This document shows, piece after piece, positions 33,000-39,751 of a stretch of DNA of 64,000 bases. The notes beneath the pieces are model-generated. The model did no database searches. It saw only the letters and a program-made list of their open reading frames with translations, and was not told where the DNA came from. Made by a program: the position numbers and the translations under genes. Origin of the DNA: Paenalicyclobacillus macrosporangiidus (GTDB lineage: Bacteria > Bacillota > Bacilli > Alicyclobacillales > Alicyclobacillaceae). The stretch is from contig NZ_FPBV01000009.1 in NCBI RefSeq assembly GCF_900116805.1, forward strand, positions 1 to 64,000, given 5' to 3'. Each line of letters starts with the position of its first letter. Positions within the stretch are counted from its first letter, which is position 1.

Positions 33000-33075
33000 C
33001 CCGCTCTCCCCCTTGCCAGCACCGCGAAACCCGCGATATACTGGCATTGTTCTTGGACCTCTTTTGTGTCTCCGT

Positions 33076-33240
33076 TCAGAGAGACACCTTCTTTTGTTCC
33101 TCGCTGTTTGTCGATTCCGCCATTTCCTCCACATCGCGAATCGTGTACCGGCTCCGCTCCTGTGGATCGTGTCGGTCTCCGTCGCAGAGACGGGCGATCA
33201 GAGTGTTAACGTCGTCAAGCTGTTTAGCTGACGCGTGCAT
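33076..33240 (-). CDS. 54-residue acidic protein
   Basis: ATG at 33240 behind AGGAGGTGACGACGA, an ideal ribosome site. The product starts MHASAKQLDDVNTLIARLCD and ends STNSEEQKKVSL. Its start overlaps the 3' end of the XRE repressor gene by 17 bases, so the two are coupled. Too short for family assignment. Confidence 0.65.
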   Translation of the reverse strand: MHASAKQLDDVNTLIARLCDGDRHDPQERSRYTIRDVEEMAESTNSEEQKKVSL

Positions 33241-33445
33241 TCGTCGTCACCTCCTCCATGTCAACCAATTCGTCCAATGTGACCCCGAGCGCTTTGGCGA
33301 GTTTCGCAAGCACAGTGACTGTTGGGTTTTTGGCTGTTCCTGTCTCAATGTCGCTGATTACCGATTGCGGAACGCCTGACAGCTTGGACAGGTCCGATTG
33401 CGTCAACCCTTTGGCTTTACGAAACTCGCGAAGCCGAATCACCAT
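33224..33445 (-). CDS. XRE-type repressor A
   Basis: ATG at 33445 behind AGGAGGTGCAC gives 73 residues, a single helix-turn-helix (LREFRKAKGLTQSDLSKLSG, VPQSVISDIETGTAKNPTV) with a short LVDMEE tail. Such small proteins repress their own and divergent promoters. The operator TCGGATATCCGA lies between the -35 and -10 of its promoter, which supports autoregulation. Its divergent partner at 33572 is a second HTH gene. Confidence 0.8.
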   Translation of the reverse strand: MVIRLREFRKAKGLTQSDLSKLSGVPQSVISDIETGTAKNPTVTVLAKLAKALGVTLDELVDMEEVTTNARVS

Positions 33446-33467
33446 GTGCACCTCCTTGCTTGATTTC

Positions 33468-33496
33468 ATAGTATCGGATATCCGAACATGCGTCAA
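33468..33496 (-). promoter_or_regulatory. Promoter of XRE gene A with embedded operator
   Basis: Bottom strand TTGACG (33496-33491), 17 bases, TACTAT (33473-33468). The perfect 12-bp palindrome TCGGATATCCGA (33474-33485) fills most of the spacer. Confidence 0.8.
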
Positions 33497-33560
33497 CGGT
33501 TTTCCGATAATACTTCACTTGAATCTTGCTGTGGTTGTGTTAGCCTGCTCGATAAGACAA

Positions 33561-33572
33561 TCGGAAATCCGA
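33561..33572. promoter_or_regulatory. Second operator copy at the divergent HTH gene
   Basis: TCGGAAATCCGA, one change from the perfect palindrome at 33474-33485, overlaps the first base of the rightward gene's start at 33572. Confidence 0.65.
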
Positions 33573-33907
33573 TGGGTGTTGATACCTTGGACATTGCGGA
33601 CCGCATCAACCGACTCCGCGAAGCTGCGGGAATGACGGCTAACCAGCTCGCTAAGGCCGCTGGGGTCGGCCAAGCAAGCCTGAGCGACATCCTAAACCGT
33701 AAGAACAAGCCGTCGCTGGATACGTTGGAGCGTCTTTGCTCTGTGTTCGGAATCACCCTTTCCGAATTCTTTGCAGAAGACCATCATGATGAAATGCCTC
33801 CTGAAGTTCGCAGACTGTGTGACAAAGTGAACCGTCTTTCTCCCGAACAACGAGAGGCGATACTCAGGCTCATTGAAGCCTTCACTCCTACCCGAAAGGA
33901 GTCCTGA
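33572..33907 (+). CDS. XRE-type regulator A' (divergent partner)
   Basis: 111 residues from ATG 33572 (MGVDTLDIADRINRL). Helix-turn-helix AAGMTANQLAKAAG, VGQASLSDILNRKNKPS is followed by a helical C-terminal part (RRLCDKVNRLSPEQREAILRLIEAF) probably for dimers. The start lacks a good ribosome site, so a TTG at about 33588 is possible. Divergent to repressor A and sharing its operators: a CI/Cro-like arrangement. Followed by a gene 2 bases on. Confidence 0.75.
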   Translation: MGVDTLDIADRINRLREAAGMTANQLAKAAGVGQASLSDILNRKNKPSLDTLERLCSVFGITLSEFFAEDHHDEMPPEVRRLCDKVNRLSPEQREAILRLIEAFTPTRKES

Positions 33908-33909
33908 CC

Positions 33910-34224
33910 TTGACCGCGGCTCTCGAACGCGATCTGTCCAAATTCCTCCACCACGATGTCCGGTGCCAGCTTATCCTGCATGACAAGCAGGTCATCAACA
34001 TGTTCGATACCGTCATTGACCACATCACCGTCCTCGACGACGGCAGTGTCTTTGTCGTGTACGATGGTGGTGTCATTCAGATCGCTCACGGAGAACTCGT
34101 GCATGATCCAACCATGCTCATCATCAAAGGAGATGATTGGAGCTTGTTTGTAACTCGTTGGATTGGCGACGCCGAACGTTTTCCAACAGCATCTCAGAGG
34201 CGGCCTCCAACGACCGAACCATAA
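33910..34224 (+). CDS. Small acidic beta-rich protein
   Basis: TTG at 33910 behind GGAG follows the regulator by two bases, in one operon. 104 residues: strands of the type VIDHITVLDDGSVFVVYDGG and DDWSLFVTRWIGD. No known family. The 3' end overlaps a leftward small gene by about 100 bases, tail to tail. Confidence 0.55.
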   Translation: MTAALERDLSKFLHHDVRCQLILHDKQVINMFDTVIDHITVLDDGSVFVVYDGGVIQIAHGELVHDPTMLIIKGDDWSLFVTRWIGDAERFPTASQRRPPTTEP

Positions 34225-34315
34225 TCGCCGCTTCCGGCAGATCGTAGCGTCTCAGCCGCTTCGCTTCCGCCAGGTAAATTTGTGCCAGTTCGATCTTCGC
34301 GTCGTCCGTGGTCAC
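34124..34315 (-). CDS. Small helical protein, unknown
   Basis: GTG at 34315, eight bases after AAGGAG; 63 residues (VTTDDAKIELAQIYLAEAKRL... LEAASEMLLENVRRR), amphipathic helices. Convergent and overlapping with the preceding rightward gene. Likely in the operon of XRE gene B, which precedes it on the same strand. Confidence 0.5.
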   Translation of the reverse strand: MTTDDAKIELAQIYLAEAKRLRRYDLPEAAIMVRSLEAASEMLLENVRRRQSNELQTSSNHLL

Positions 34316-34327
34316 GGGTGTCACTCC

Positions 34328-34540
34328 TTACGCGGTCTTGGAATCTCGGCCGGCCAGTTCGTACACGTTGACATCCAGGATGTCGGCTAGCCGAAACAAC
34401 TTGTCGATGCTCAGGTTGCGTTCGCCGTATTCAAACCGTTGGTACGAACGGAGTGCGATCCCAAGCATCGTCGCGACTTGCTTTTGCGTGTAGCCTTTGG
34501 CTTCACGTGCAGTTCGAGCGACTTGGTTTAGCTGCTTCAC
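34328..34540 (-). CDS. XRE-type repressor B
   Basis: GTG at 34540 (AAGGCGG upstream) gives 70 residues: QLNQVARTAREAKGYTQKQVA, then MLGIALRSYQRFEYGERNLS, a helix-turn-helix, ending in VYELAGRD. A longer frame to 34579 has its GTG within an operator and no ribosome site. Its promoter holds an inverted repeat, and a second inverted repeat lies around the upstream GTG, suggesting autoregulation. Divergent to gene B' at 34640. Confidence 0.75.
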   Translation of the reverse strand: MKQLNQVARTAREAKGYTQKQVATMLGIALRSYQRFEYGERNLSIDKLFRLADILDVNVYELAGRDSKTA

Positions 34541-34562
34541 ATCACCACCGCCTTGTTGATAT

Positions 34563-34579
34563 GTGACCTTATTGGTCAC
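34563..34579. promoter_or_regulatory. Operator B, copy 1
   Basis: GTGACC TTATT GGTCAC, a perfect six-base inverted repeat, in the 5' leader of the leftward gene B. Confidence 0.65.
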
Positions 34580-34591
34580 GTTGGTGTCTTT

Positions 34592-34620
34592 ACTTTATAT
34601 GACCTAAAAGGTCATGTCAA
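34592..34620 (-). promoter_or_regulatory. Promoter of XRE gene B with embedded operator
   Basis: Bottom strand TTGACA (34620-34615), 17 bases, TAAAGT (34597-34592; TATAAA is an alternative). The spacer is the inverted repeat ATGACCT AAA AGGTCAT (34599-34615). The same design as switch A: the repressor would block RNA polymerase. Confidence 0.8.
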
Positions 34621-34639
34621 GCCATCGGAGTGAATTGTT

Positions 34640-34873
34640 TTGGCCAACTTTGCCGAACGATTGAGTGAATTGATTGAGACAAACGGTGTGTCCAAAAAGG
34701 ACCTTGCTGCGATTCTTGGTGTGACGTATCGCAATCTCCGTCGGTACGAAACCGGCGAACGCAAGCCAGATTTTGATGGCCTCATCAAACTCGCCGACTT
34801 CTTCAACGTCAGCCTTGACTACCTCGTCGGTCGCACCGATGACCCGACCCCTCCGCCACGCTCTTCCTCGTAG
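34640..34873 (+). CDS. XRE-type regulator B' (divergent partner)
   Basis: 77 residues from TTG 34640 (GGAG nine bases upstream). HTH: FAERLSELIETNGVSKKDLA, AILGVTYRNLRRYETGERKP, then FFNVSLDYLVGRTDD, a typical Cro/CI ending, and a Pro/Ser tail. Divergent from repressor B across the shared operators. Its stop is followed by the convergent HTH gene at 34876. Confidence 0.75.
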   Translation: MANFAERLSELIETNGVSKKDLAAILGVTYRNLRRYETGERKPDFDGLIKLADFFNVSLDYLVGRTDDPTPPPRSSS

Positions 34874-34875
34874 CC

Positions 34876-35118
34876 TCACGCGCTCTTCCTCGCCCGGTCC
34901 TCGGCGATGGCCAGTTCGCACAGCCTCAACACCGGTTCCGGGTCCCCGACCGCCCGCGCGTAGCCGCGCAGCATCCGCAGCGTCGCCCCGCGTGAACCAA
35001 GCTCGATCCGGGCGATCTGTGCCTGCGTGGTGTCCGCCAAGTACGCCACATACTCCTGCGTCACGCCCGCCCCCAAACGCAGCGCCCGCAACGCGCGGCC
35101 GATCTCGAAGTCGTTCAT
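34876..35118 (-). CDS. XRE-type DNA-binding protein
   Basis: 80 residues: MNDFEIGRALRALRLGAGVT, then QEYVAYLADTTQAQIARIEL, a helix-turn-helix with an extra C-terminal helical part (VLRLCELAIAEDRARKSA). The upstream palindrome GGAATATTCC (35157-35166) may be its site. It may act in the decision circuit or belong to the leftward early operon. Confidence 0.7.
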   Translation of the reverse strand: MNDFEIGRALRALRLGAGVTQEYVAYLADTTQAQIARIELGSRGATLRMLRGYARAVGDPEPVLRLCELAIAEDRARKSA

Positions 35119-35280
35119 GCGCCTCCCCCCTTCTCCATGTCGAATTATGTAGGGACTGGAATATTCCCATATCTATCTAGAAACCCCTGATTGCGTGTAC
35201 CTTGTAGTCAGAGCATCCGTACCCCGCTCGTGACCCGCTCCATCCCCGCGGCGCGCTCCCAAACGCCCGGCGGGTCCGGC

Positions 35281-35589
35281 CTAGGCCGAACAGCGTTGCG
35301 CCTTTTCGCACCGGCAGTCCTCCGTCCATTCGTGGCACTCAGCGCAACGGTCGGCACAGGAGCAGTCGTCGATCAGTTCGCCGCACTCGTCGCACCGGTC
35401 GCAGTCGCAATGGTCGAGACGCTGACCGCACTCACTGCACCACTCAGCCTCGACCCATTCCGTGCCGCAGTTCGCGCACACGGCGTACTCCTCGTAGTAC
35501 CAGCCCATGCCGTATTCGGACAGGCATTCGCGGCGTGTGTCGGTGTCTTGGCAACCGCAGTAGGCACAGGCTGTGTAGGTCGATGGCAA
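35281..35589 (-). CDS. Cysteine-rich multi-zinc-ribbon protein
   Basis: TTG at 35589, eight bases after GGGAGG, gives 102 residues with about 20 cysteines. Repeated C-x-x-C and C-x-C pairs occur throughout: CAYCGC, CANCGTEW, CSECGQRLDHCDCD, CDECGELIDDCSC, CAECHEW. Very acidic with many Glu and Asp. Probably binds several zinc ions; no enzymatic part. The start is uncertain (GTG at 35598 is too close to its ribosome site). Confidence 0.6.
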   Translation of the reverse strand: MPSTYTACAYCGCQDTDTRRECLSEYGMGWYYEEYAVCANCGTEWVEAEWCSECGQRLDHCDCDRCDECGELIDDCSCADRCAECHEWTEDCRCEKAQRCSA

Positions 35590-35710
35590 AAGGGTCACCT
35601 CCCAATAATTCCTCGTTTGTCATTGGTTTGGCATTTCCCAAGGTGCGTCGCACATTGATCGGCGTCTCACGTTTGATAGGTGTGCGTTTCATACGCAAGC
35701 GTGCAAGTCC

Positions 35711-35998
35711 CTATGACTCCCTCGCTCCCTCCACTTGCTTCCTGATCCACTCATCCACATCCATCTGCCGGACGAAGATTTGACCACCAACCCGGAATGA
35801 CGGGATGGTACGCTCTCGAATGAGCCGGCGCGCCGTCCAATCGGACACGTGAAGGTACTTTGCTAGTTCAGCCACCGACATATGGCGCGCCAAAAGTTCC
35901 TGCTGGATCCGTGGTTCAAGACGCTCCCAAATGCGTTGTTCGAGTTCGTCGACAATGCTGGCCCGCATCTCGTCCATGGCTTGTTCGAAGAGTGACAT
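35711..35998 (-). CDS. MerR/excisionase-type HTH protein
   Basis: 95 residues. The C-terminal half is the helix-turn-helix-17 pattern MSVAELAKYLHVSDWTARRL, with RERTIPSFRVGGQIFVRQMDVDEW, the DNA-binding fold of phage excisionases. The N-terminal helix (FEQAMDEMRASIVDELEQRI) may form dimers. Near the integrase, it is a candidate excision factor. It starts at a TAATG overlap with the preceding repressor gene. Confidence 0.75.
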   Translation of the reverse strand: MSLFEQAMDEMRASIVDELEQRIWERLEPRIQQELLARHMSVAELAKYLHVSDWTARRLIRERTIPSFRVGGQIFVRQMDVDEWIRKQVEGARES

Positions 35999-36228
35999 TA
36001 CTGCGTCACCTGCTCCTGAGCATTGAGACGCTTGACAATGTTGAGGTCCATGTCCAGTGACTGCGCGATCCTTGAAAGCGCATCTACACTTGGAGCGTAG
36101 CGTCCAGCCTCAATGTCGGCCAGATAGCTCCGAGAGAGATCGGTGCTGGCGGACAACTGCTCTTGCGTGAGCTTCTTATCCTTGCGCTGTTGTCTGATCG
36201 CCGCGCCGAGCGCTTTCTTGTCAAGCAC
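35998..36228 (-). CDS. XRE-type regulator C' (divergent partner)
   Basis: 76 residues from GTG 36228 behind GGGAGGTGATGAGAG. Compact helix-turn-helix: AIRQQRKDKKLTQEQLSAST, DLSRSYLADIEAGRYAPSV, with SQSDMDLN-type ending. Divergent to the ImmR-like repressor at 36458 across four operator copies; Cro-like position. In an operon with the excisionase-like gene. Confidence 0.75.
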   Translation of the reverse strand: MLDKKALGAAIRQQRKDKKLTQEQLSASTDLSRSYLADIEAGRYAPSVDALSRIAQSLDMDLNIVKRLNAQEQVTQ

Positions 36229-36261
36229 CTCTCATCACCTCCCACGACATGAATGTACGGT

Positions 36262-36399
36262 ATTCACGTCATTTTAGTAAAAGACAAATAAGGGCAGTTT
36301 CAGAGCATTATCGTGAAATAGACACGTGTATCTTGTATTTACGTCAAAAATCCCATCATGTCTTGTATTTCCGTCATTATACAACTTAAATTCACGTCA
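36262..36399. promoter_or_regulatory. Four operator repeats (ATTYACGTCA type) in the C switch region
   Basis: Direct copies of ATT(T/C)(A/C)CGTCA at 36262-36271, 36337-36346, 36367-36376 and 36390-36399; the middle two share the longer TCTTGTATTT(A/C)CGTCA. The region is AT-rich. Confidence 0.7.
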
Positions 36400-36414
36400 A
36401 TGACTGGGTATACT
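36386..36414 (+). promoter_or_regulatory. Likely promoter of the ImmR-like repressor gene
   Basis: TTAAAT, 17 bases, TATACT (36409-36414). The fourth ATTCACGTCA copy (36390-36399) overlaps the end of the -35 hexamer and lies mostly in the spacer. Confidence 0.55.
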
Positions 36415-36457
36415 GTGAATGATGTCGGAAACACCGACATAGGGGGGAGGCCCGAGA

Positions 36458-37153
36458 ATGCCCCTCGGGGAAAACATCAAGCGGTATCGAAAGTTGAGGG
36501 GGCTTACGCAGGAGAAGCTCGCCAAATTGGCGCATATGTCGCGTTCGTATCTTGCGGATGTCGAGCGCGATAGGTACAACCCTAGCGTCGAGGTGCTCGA
36601 AACGTTGGCGAACGTACTCGGTGTGTCAACCGAAGTACTCCTCGGGCGTTCAATTGGCGCGCTGGTCGAAAATCGCATGAATGCACTCGGCATGTCGTGG
36701 GAAGAGCTCTCCGGGAAGACAGGAATTCCTGCTGCAGATTTGCAATCCCTGGATAACAAGGTGCCTGACCCAGAGGATTATGAACCTGACGGTCTCATTG
36801 ATCGACTTGCAAAGGTTCTGGATATGGACCGCAAGATACTTGCGGACGCATATGCGCGGCAGGAGCGGCCAGCTTATGACGGGCCCGGAGAGAGAGCTCG
36901 CGGCGCTTTTGCGGTTCGTGAGTCTACGCAAACCGCAAATAAGGATGTCCTGAGTTCCAAAGAAGAACGCGACATCGCGCGCGAGCTGGAGCGGATTATG
37001 TCGTCTTTGGAGAGCAACTCGGCGCTTGCGTTTGATGGGGAACCGCTGACAGAGGAGGATAAGGAACTTCTCCGTATTTCACTGGAGAACTCGCTTCGCC
37101 TTGCCAGGCAGATCGCGAAGAAAAAGTTCACGCCGCACAAACATAGGAACTGA
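36458..37153 (+). CDS. ImmR-like repressor (XRE)
   Basis: 231 residues from ATG 36458 behind AGGGGGGAGG. N-terminal HTH: NIKRYRKLRGLTQEKLAKLA, SRSYLADVERDRYNPS. A middle part (about 60-160) has extra helices. The C-terminal block SSKEERDIARELERIM... FDGEPLTEEDKELLRISLEN is the conserved tail of repressors paired with ImmA proteases in ICEBs1-like and prophage systems. The next gene is that protease. Probably the master repressor, inactivated by cleavage. Confidence 0.85.
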   Translation: MPLGENIKRYRKLRGLTQEKLAKLAHMSRSYLADVERDRYNPSVEVLETLANVLGVSTEVLLGRSIGALVENRMNALGMSWEELSGKTGIPAADLQSLDNKVPDPEDYEPDGLIDRLAKVLDMDRKILADAYARQERPAYDGPGERARGAFAVRESTQTANKDVLSSKEERDIARELERIMSSLESNSALAFDGEPLTEEDKELLRISLENSLRLARQIAKKKFTPHKHRN

Positions 37154-37177
37154 ACTTTTGGGGTATGGGTGACGCGG

Positions 37178-37639
37178 ATGGACATCAAGACCTGTGTGAA
37201 GCGATTGGTAAGCCGGTACAGAACGAACGATCCATTCTTGATCGCCGATAAGCGGGGCATCGTAATCATTACAGAGCGATTGGGTAATATCCTTGGTTAC
37301 CACATTAGCAGCAGGAGAATTCACATCATCCACCTCAATTGGTCGCTGGACGGGCCCTTGAGACGGTTTGTGTGTGCCCATGAACTAGGTCACGCGATCC
37401 TGCATCCGAAAGTCAATACGCCGTTTCTGAGGCGGAGCACGTTATTCTCTATTGACAGAATCGAGCGGGAAGCCAATGAATTTGCGGTCGAGTTGCTTTT
37501 GCCTGATGAGGAGCTCGAGCTCGTCAGATTCTGTGATCCGGTAACAGCGCGGGAGATTGCCGCTCAATATGGCATACCGAATGAGTTGATGCGCCTCAAG
37601 CGATTAGATCGGTCCCGAAAGGCGGTGGTGCATATGTAA
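37178..37639 (+). CDS. ImmA/IrrE family metalloprotease (anti-repressor)
   Basis: About 153 residues (ATG 37178; GTG 37169 possible). The zinc peptidase motif is CAHELGHAILHPK (H-E-x-x-H) with the downstream REANEFAVELLLP, whose Glu-Ala-Asn-x-F-A completes the site. ImmA-type proteases cut the repressor beside them, inducing excision when DNA damage or quorum signals appear. It lies 15-25 bases after the repressor in the same operon. Confidence 0.9.
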   Translation: MDIKTCVKRLVSRYRTNDPFLIADKRGIVIITERLGNILGYHISSRRIHIIHLNWSLDGPLRRFVCAHELGHAILHPKVNTPFLRRSTLFSIDRIEREANEFAVELLLPDEELELVRFCDPVTAREIAAQYGIPNELMRLKRLDRSRKAVVHM

Positions 37640-37687
37640 TGTGACAGAGCGCTCAGTCTAGGACTCTGCTAAAGGGAGGAGCAGTCG

Positions 37688-38914
37688 ATGCCAAGCATCG
37701 AAAAGCGCGGTAAGAACTCTTGGCGCCTTATCGTTGAAGGTGGCTATGACGCAACGGGTAAGCGCATCCAGTACCGCCGGACCATCCGCGTTGACGACGA
37801 GGCCATCCTCAAGTCTAAACGTCGGCTGCAAGACTATCTGGACATGGAGCTCGCCCGGTTTCGTCAGGAGATCGAATCCGGGCAATACCTCAAACCTGAA
37901 CGCGTGACCTTCGCTGAGTTCGTGGAGACGTGGAAGACGAACTACGCTGACATCAACCTCGGCGCGTACACCCGAAAGAACTACATGGGTTACATCCGCT
38001 CACGCCTGTTGCCCGTCTTCGGGCACATGGAAATGAGTAAGATCCGTACCATGCACATTGTCTCGTTCTTTACGAGCCTGCGGACCGAGGGGCGTAAGGA
38101 TGGCCGAGACAAGCCTCTGGCGACCAACACGCTGCTGAACATCTATAAGACGCTCAAATCCATCTTCGACGCAGCAGAGCGGTGGAAGGTCATCCCGAGC
38201 AATCCTATGGATGGCGTGCAGCGCCCGACTCCTGACAAGCGTGAGAAAAAGGCCCTCAAAGCCCGGAAGAAGGCGTACACGTGGCAGGAAGCCGCAGACC
38301 TAATTGTCGCCTTGAACGACGAGCCAGAACATTGGCGGCTGTATTATCTCGGAGTGCTCCTGGGTGGTTTCCGCCGTGGCGAGATGTTGGGAGTAGAATG
38401 GCACCAGGTCGACTTTGAACGTGGCGGGATTCACGTTGAAAAGCAGATTTCTATGGACGAACAGGGGCGCCCGGTCGAGGCTGAACTCAAAACGGAAGAG
38501 TCCGCAGCCTTCGTCCCCATGCCCCGTTGGTACATGGCGGAGCTGGCACAGTATCGACGCCACTGGATGCAGGAGCGTCTTTTGCTAGGCCCGCAGTGGC
38601 GCGGCGGGGATAAGCAGTACCTTTTCCATAATGGGTTTGGGGACAAGCTGTATCCGGATACCCCATCCCTGCACTGGCGGCGGTTCCTCTCCAAACATAA
38701 CCTTCCCCGCATTCGGCTGCATGACCTGCGACACACCACAGCGATGCTGCTGCGCGAGGAAGGCGTGGACTTGAAGACCATTCAGGAGCGGCTGAGGCAC
38801 ACGCGACTGTCCACTACGGCTGACCTGTACACGCATGAATCAGACCTGGTCAGTCGTGAAGCTGCCGATAGACTTGAAAAGCTCAACCCGTTGTCTCGTT
38901 CCCGCTCCTCTTGA
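37688..38914 (+). CDS. Tyrosine-type site-specific integrase
   Basis: 408 residues from ATG 37688 behind GGGAGGAGCAGTCG. The N-terminal AP2-like arm-binding part (SWRLIVEGGYDATGKRIQYRRT) is followed by a core-binding domain, then the catalytic part: GFRRGEMLGVEW (Arg I), HDLRHTTAMLL (His-x-x-Arg), HTRLSTTADLYTH (His/Trp and the nucleophile Tyr, DLYTH). All key residues are present. It faces the tRNA-Arg gene, the presumed attB, and would integrate and, with an excisionase, excise the element. Confidence 0.92.
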   Translation: MPSIEKRGKNSWRLIVEGGYDATGKRIQYRRTIRVDDEAILKSKRRLQDYLDMELARFRQEIESGQYLKPERVTFAEFVETWKTNYADINLGAYTRKNYMGYIRSRLLPVFGHMEMSKIRTMHIVSFFTSLRTEGRKDGRDKPLATNTLLNIYKTLKSIFDAAERWKVIPSNPMDGVQRPTPDKREKKALKARKKAYTWQEAADLIVALNDEPEHWRLYYLGVLLGGFRRGEMLGVEWHQVDFERGGIHVEKQISMDEQGRPVEAELKTEESAAFVPMPRWYMAELAQYRRHWMQERLLLGPQWRGGDKQYLFHNGFGDKLYPDTPSLHWRRFLSKHNLPRIRLHDLRHTTAMLLREEGVDLKTIQERLRHTRLSTTADLYTHESDLVSREAADRLEKLNPLSRSRSS

Positions 38915-38971
38915 TTTCGTTCCCAATCCGTTCCCAAACGGCTTAAGAGCAGCCCAAAGATGCAAACCTGG

Positions 38972-39003
38972 CAAAAAGAAAATCCCTTGTGGCACAAGGG
39001 ATC
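38972..39003 (-). terminator. Terminator behind tRNA-Arg
   Basis: ATCCCTTGTG/CACAAGGGAT (perfect 10-bp stem); bottom-strand tail TTTTCTTTTTG. It lies 15 bases after the tRNA 3' end and also faces the integrase gene. Confidence 0.85.
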
Positions 39004-39017
39004 TCAAAGGATTAGGT

Positions 39018-39094
39018 TGGCGTCTCAGGAGGGATTCGAACCCCCGACCCACAGCTTAGAAGGCTGTTGCTCTATCCAGCTGAGCTACTGAGAC
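39018..39094 (-). tRNA. tRNA-Arg (anticodon TCT), with encoded CCA
   Basis: Bottom strand: acceptor GTCTCAG pairs with CTGAGAC, D-stem GCTC/GAGC, anticodon loop CTTCTAA with TCT, T-arm GGGGGTTCGAATCCCTC, then discriminator G and CCA. The 3' end points toward the integrase, so its end is the likely attachment site. Structure complete. Confidence 0.95.
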
Positions 39095-39196
39095 ATGATG
39101 GACCTGCCCGACCATGGTTCGTGGCGGACGAGCGATTCCGAGAACGCCTGGAAGACTCCCCGTCGAAGCCAGTGTAGCCGAAAACCGCATCCGTGA

Positions 39197-39751
39197 TCAA
39201 GACGACGTCGTGGAGGCAGGCAGGTGCACGCGCAGCGTGGCGTTGGTCATGTCTCCGGCAGCCGTCCAATGCGATACCCGCACATCGTATCCGTGTCCGC
39301 CCGCCGACGGCTCCAGCTCCAGCAGAGCAAACGTTCGCTCTCGCCGGCCCCGGGGGATGGACAGGCTGCCCGGATTGAGGAGCAGACATCCGGACTGTAC
39401 GGCCGCCAAGGCGATGTGGGTGTGTCCGAACACCGCGACCTGGGCCCCGCACGCCTGGGCCCGCGCCACCAGACCGCCCAAGCCTTCCTTGACACGCAGA
39501 TGATGGCCGTGGGTTAGATACATCGGCGGACCAAAATCGGTGATGACGCGCTCCAAGGGGTACGCCGGTGTGGGGCGATCCCAGTTGCCCGCCACCGCGT
39601 AGATGGGCCAATCCACACGTTCTGCCAGCCACTCCACGTCGGATGTCTCATCGCCGGCGTGCAGGATGGCGTCCAACGGTTGCGCGCTCTTGATCGCCGT
39701 CAACAGCTCGTGCCGGTGGCGATGTGTATCGCTGACCACGCACAGCCTCAC
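39197..39751 (-). CDS. YfcE-type metallophosphoesterase
   Basis: 184 residues from GTG 39751, overlapping the preceding stop (GTGA). Calcineurin-like motifs: VVSDTHRH (D-x-H), GDETSD, VAGNWDRP (G-N-x-D), GHH and FGHTHIA (G-H-x-H). This matches YfcE/YtkL-like phosphodiesterases with di-metal centres. In Bacillus-type genomes it follows the XTP pyrophosphatase gene as here (core synteny). Natural substrate unknown. Confidence 0.85.
   Translation of the reverse strand: MRLCVVSDTHRHRHELLTAIKSAQPLDAILHAGDETSDVEWLAERVDWPIYAVAGNWDRPTPAYPLERVITDFGPPMYLTHGHHLRVKEGLGGLVARAQACGAQVAVFGHTHIALAAVQSGCLLLNPGSLSIPRGRRERTFALLELEPSAGGHGYDVRVSHWTAAGDMTNATLRVHLPASTTSS

Larger units (their letters stand above)
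19930..39017. mobile_element. Prophage-like integrative element, right end at tRNA-Arg
   Basis: Leftward phage-type replication genes (19.9-33 kb), repressors, ImmA/IrrE protease and tyrosine integrase form one block ending at the 3' end of tRNA-Arg(TCT), a standard integrase target. No phage structural, packaging or lysis gene was recognised. The left limit is not known: no copy of the tRNA 3' end was found to the left in this window, and the mosaic from 12.8 kb may belong to it. Confidence 0.6.
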
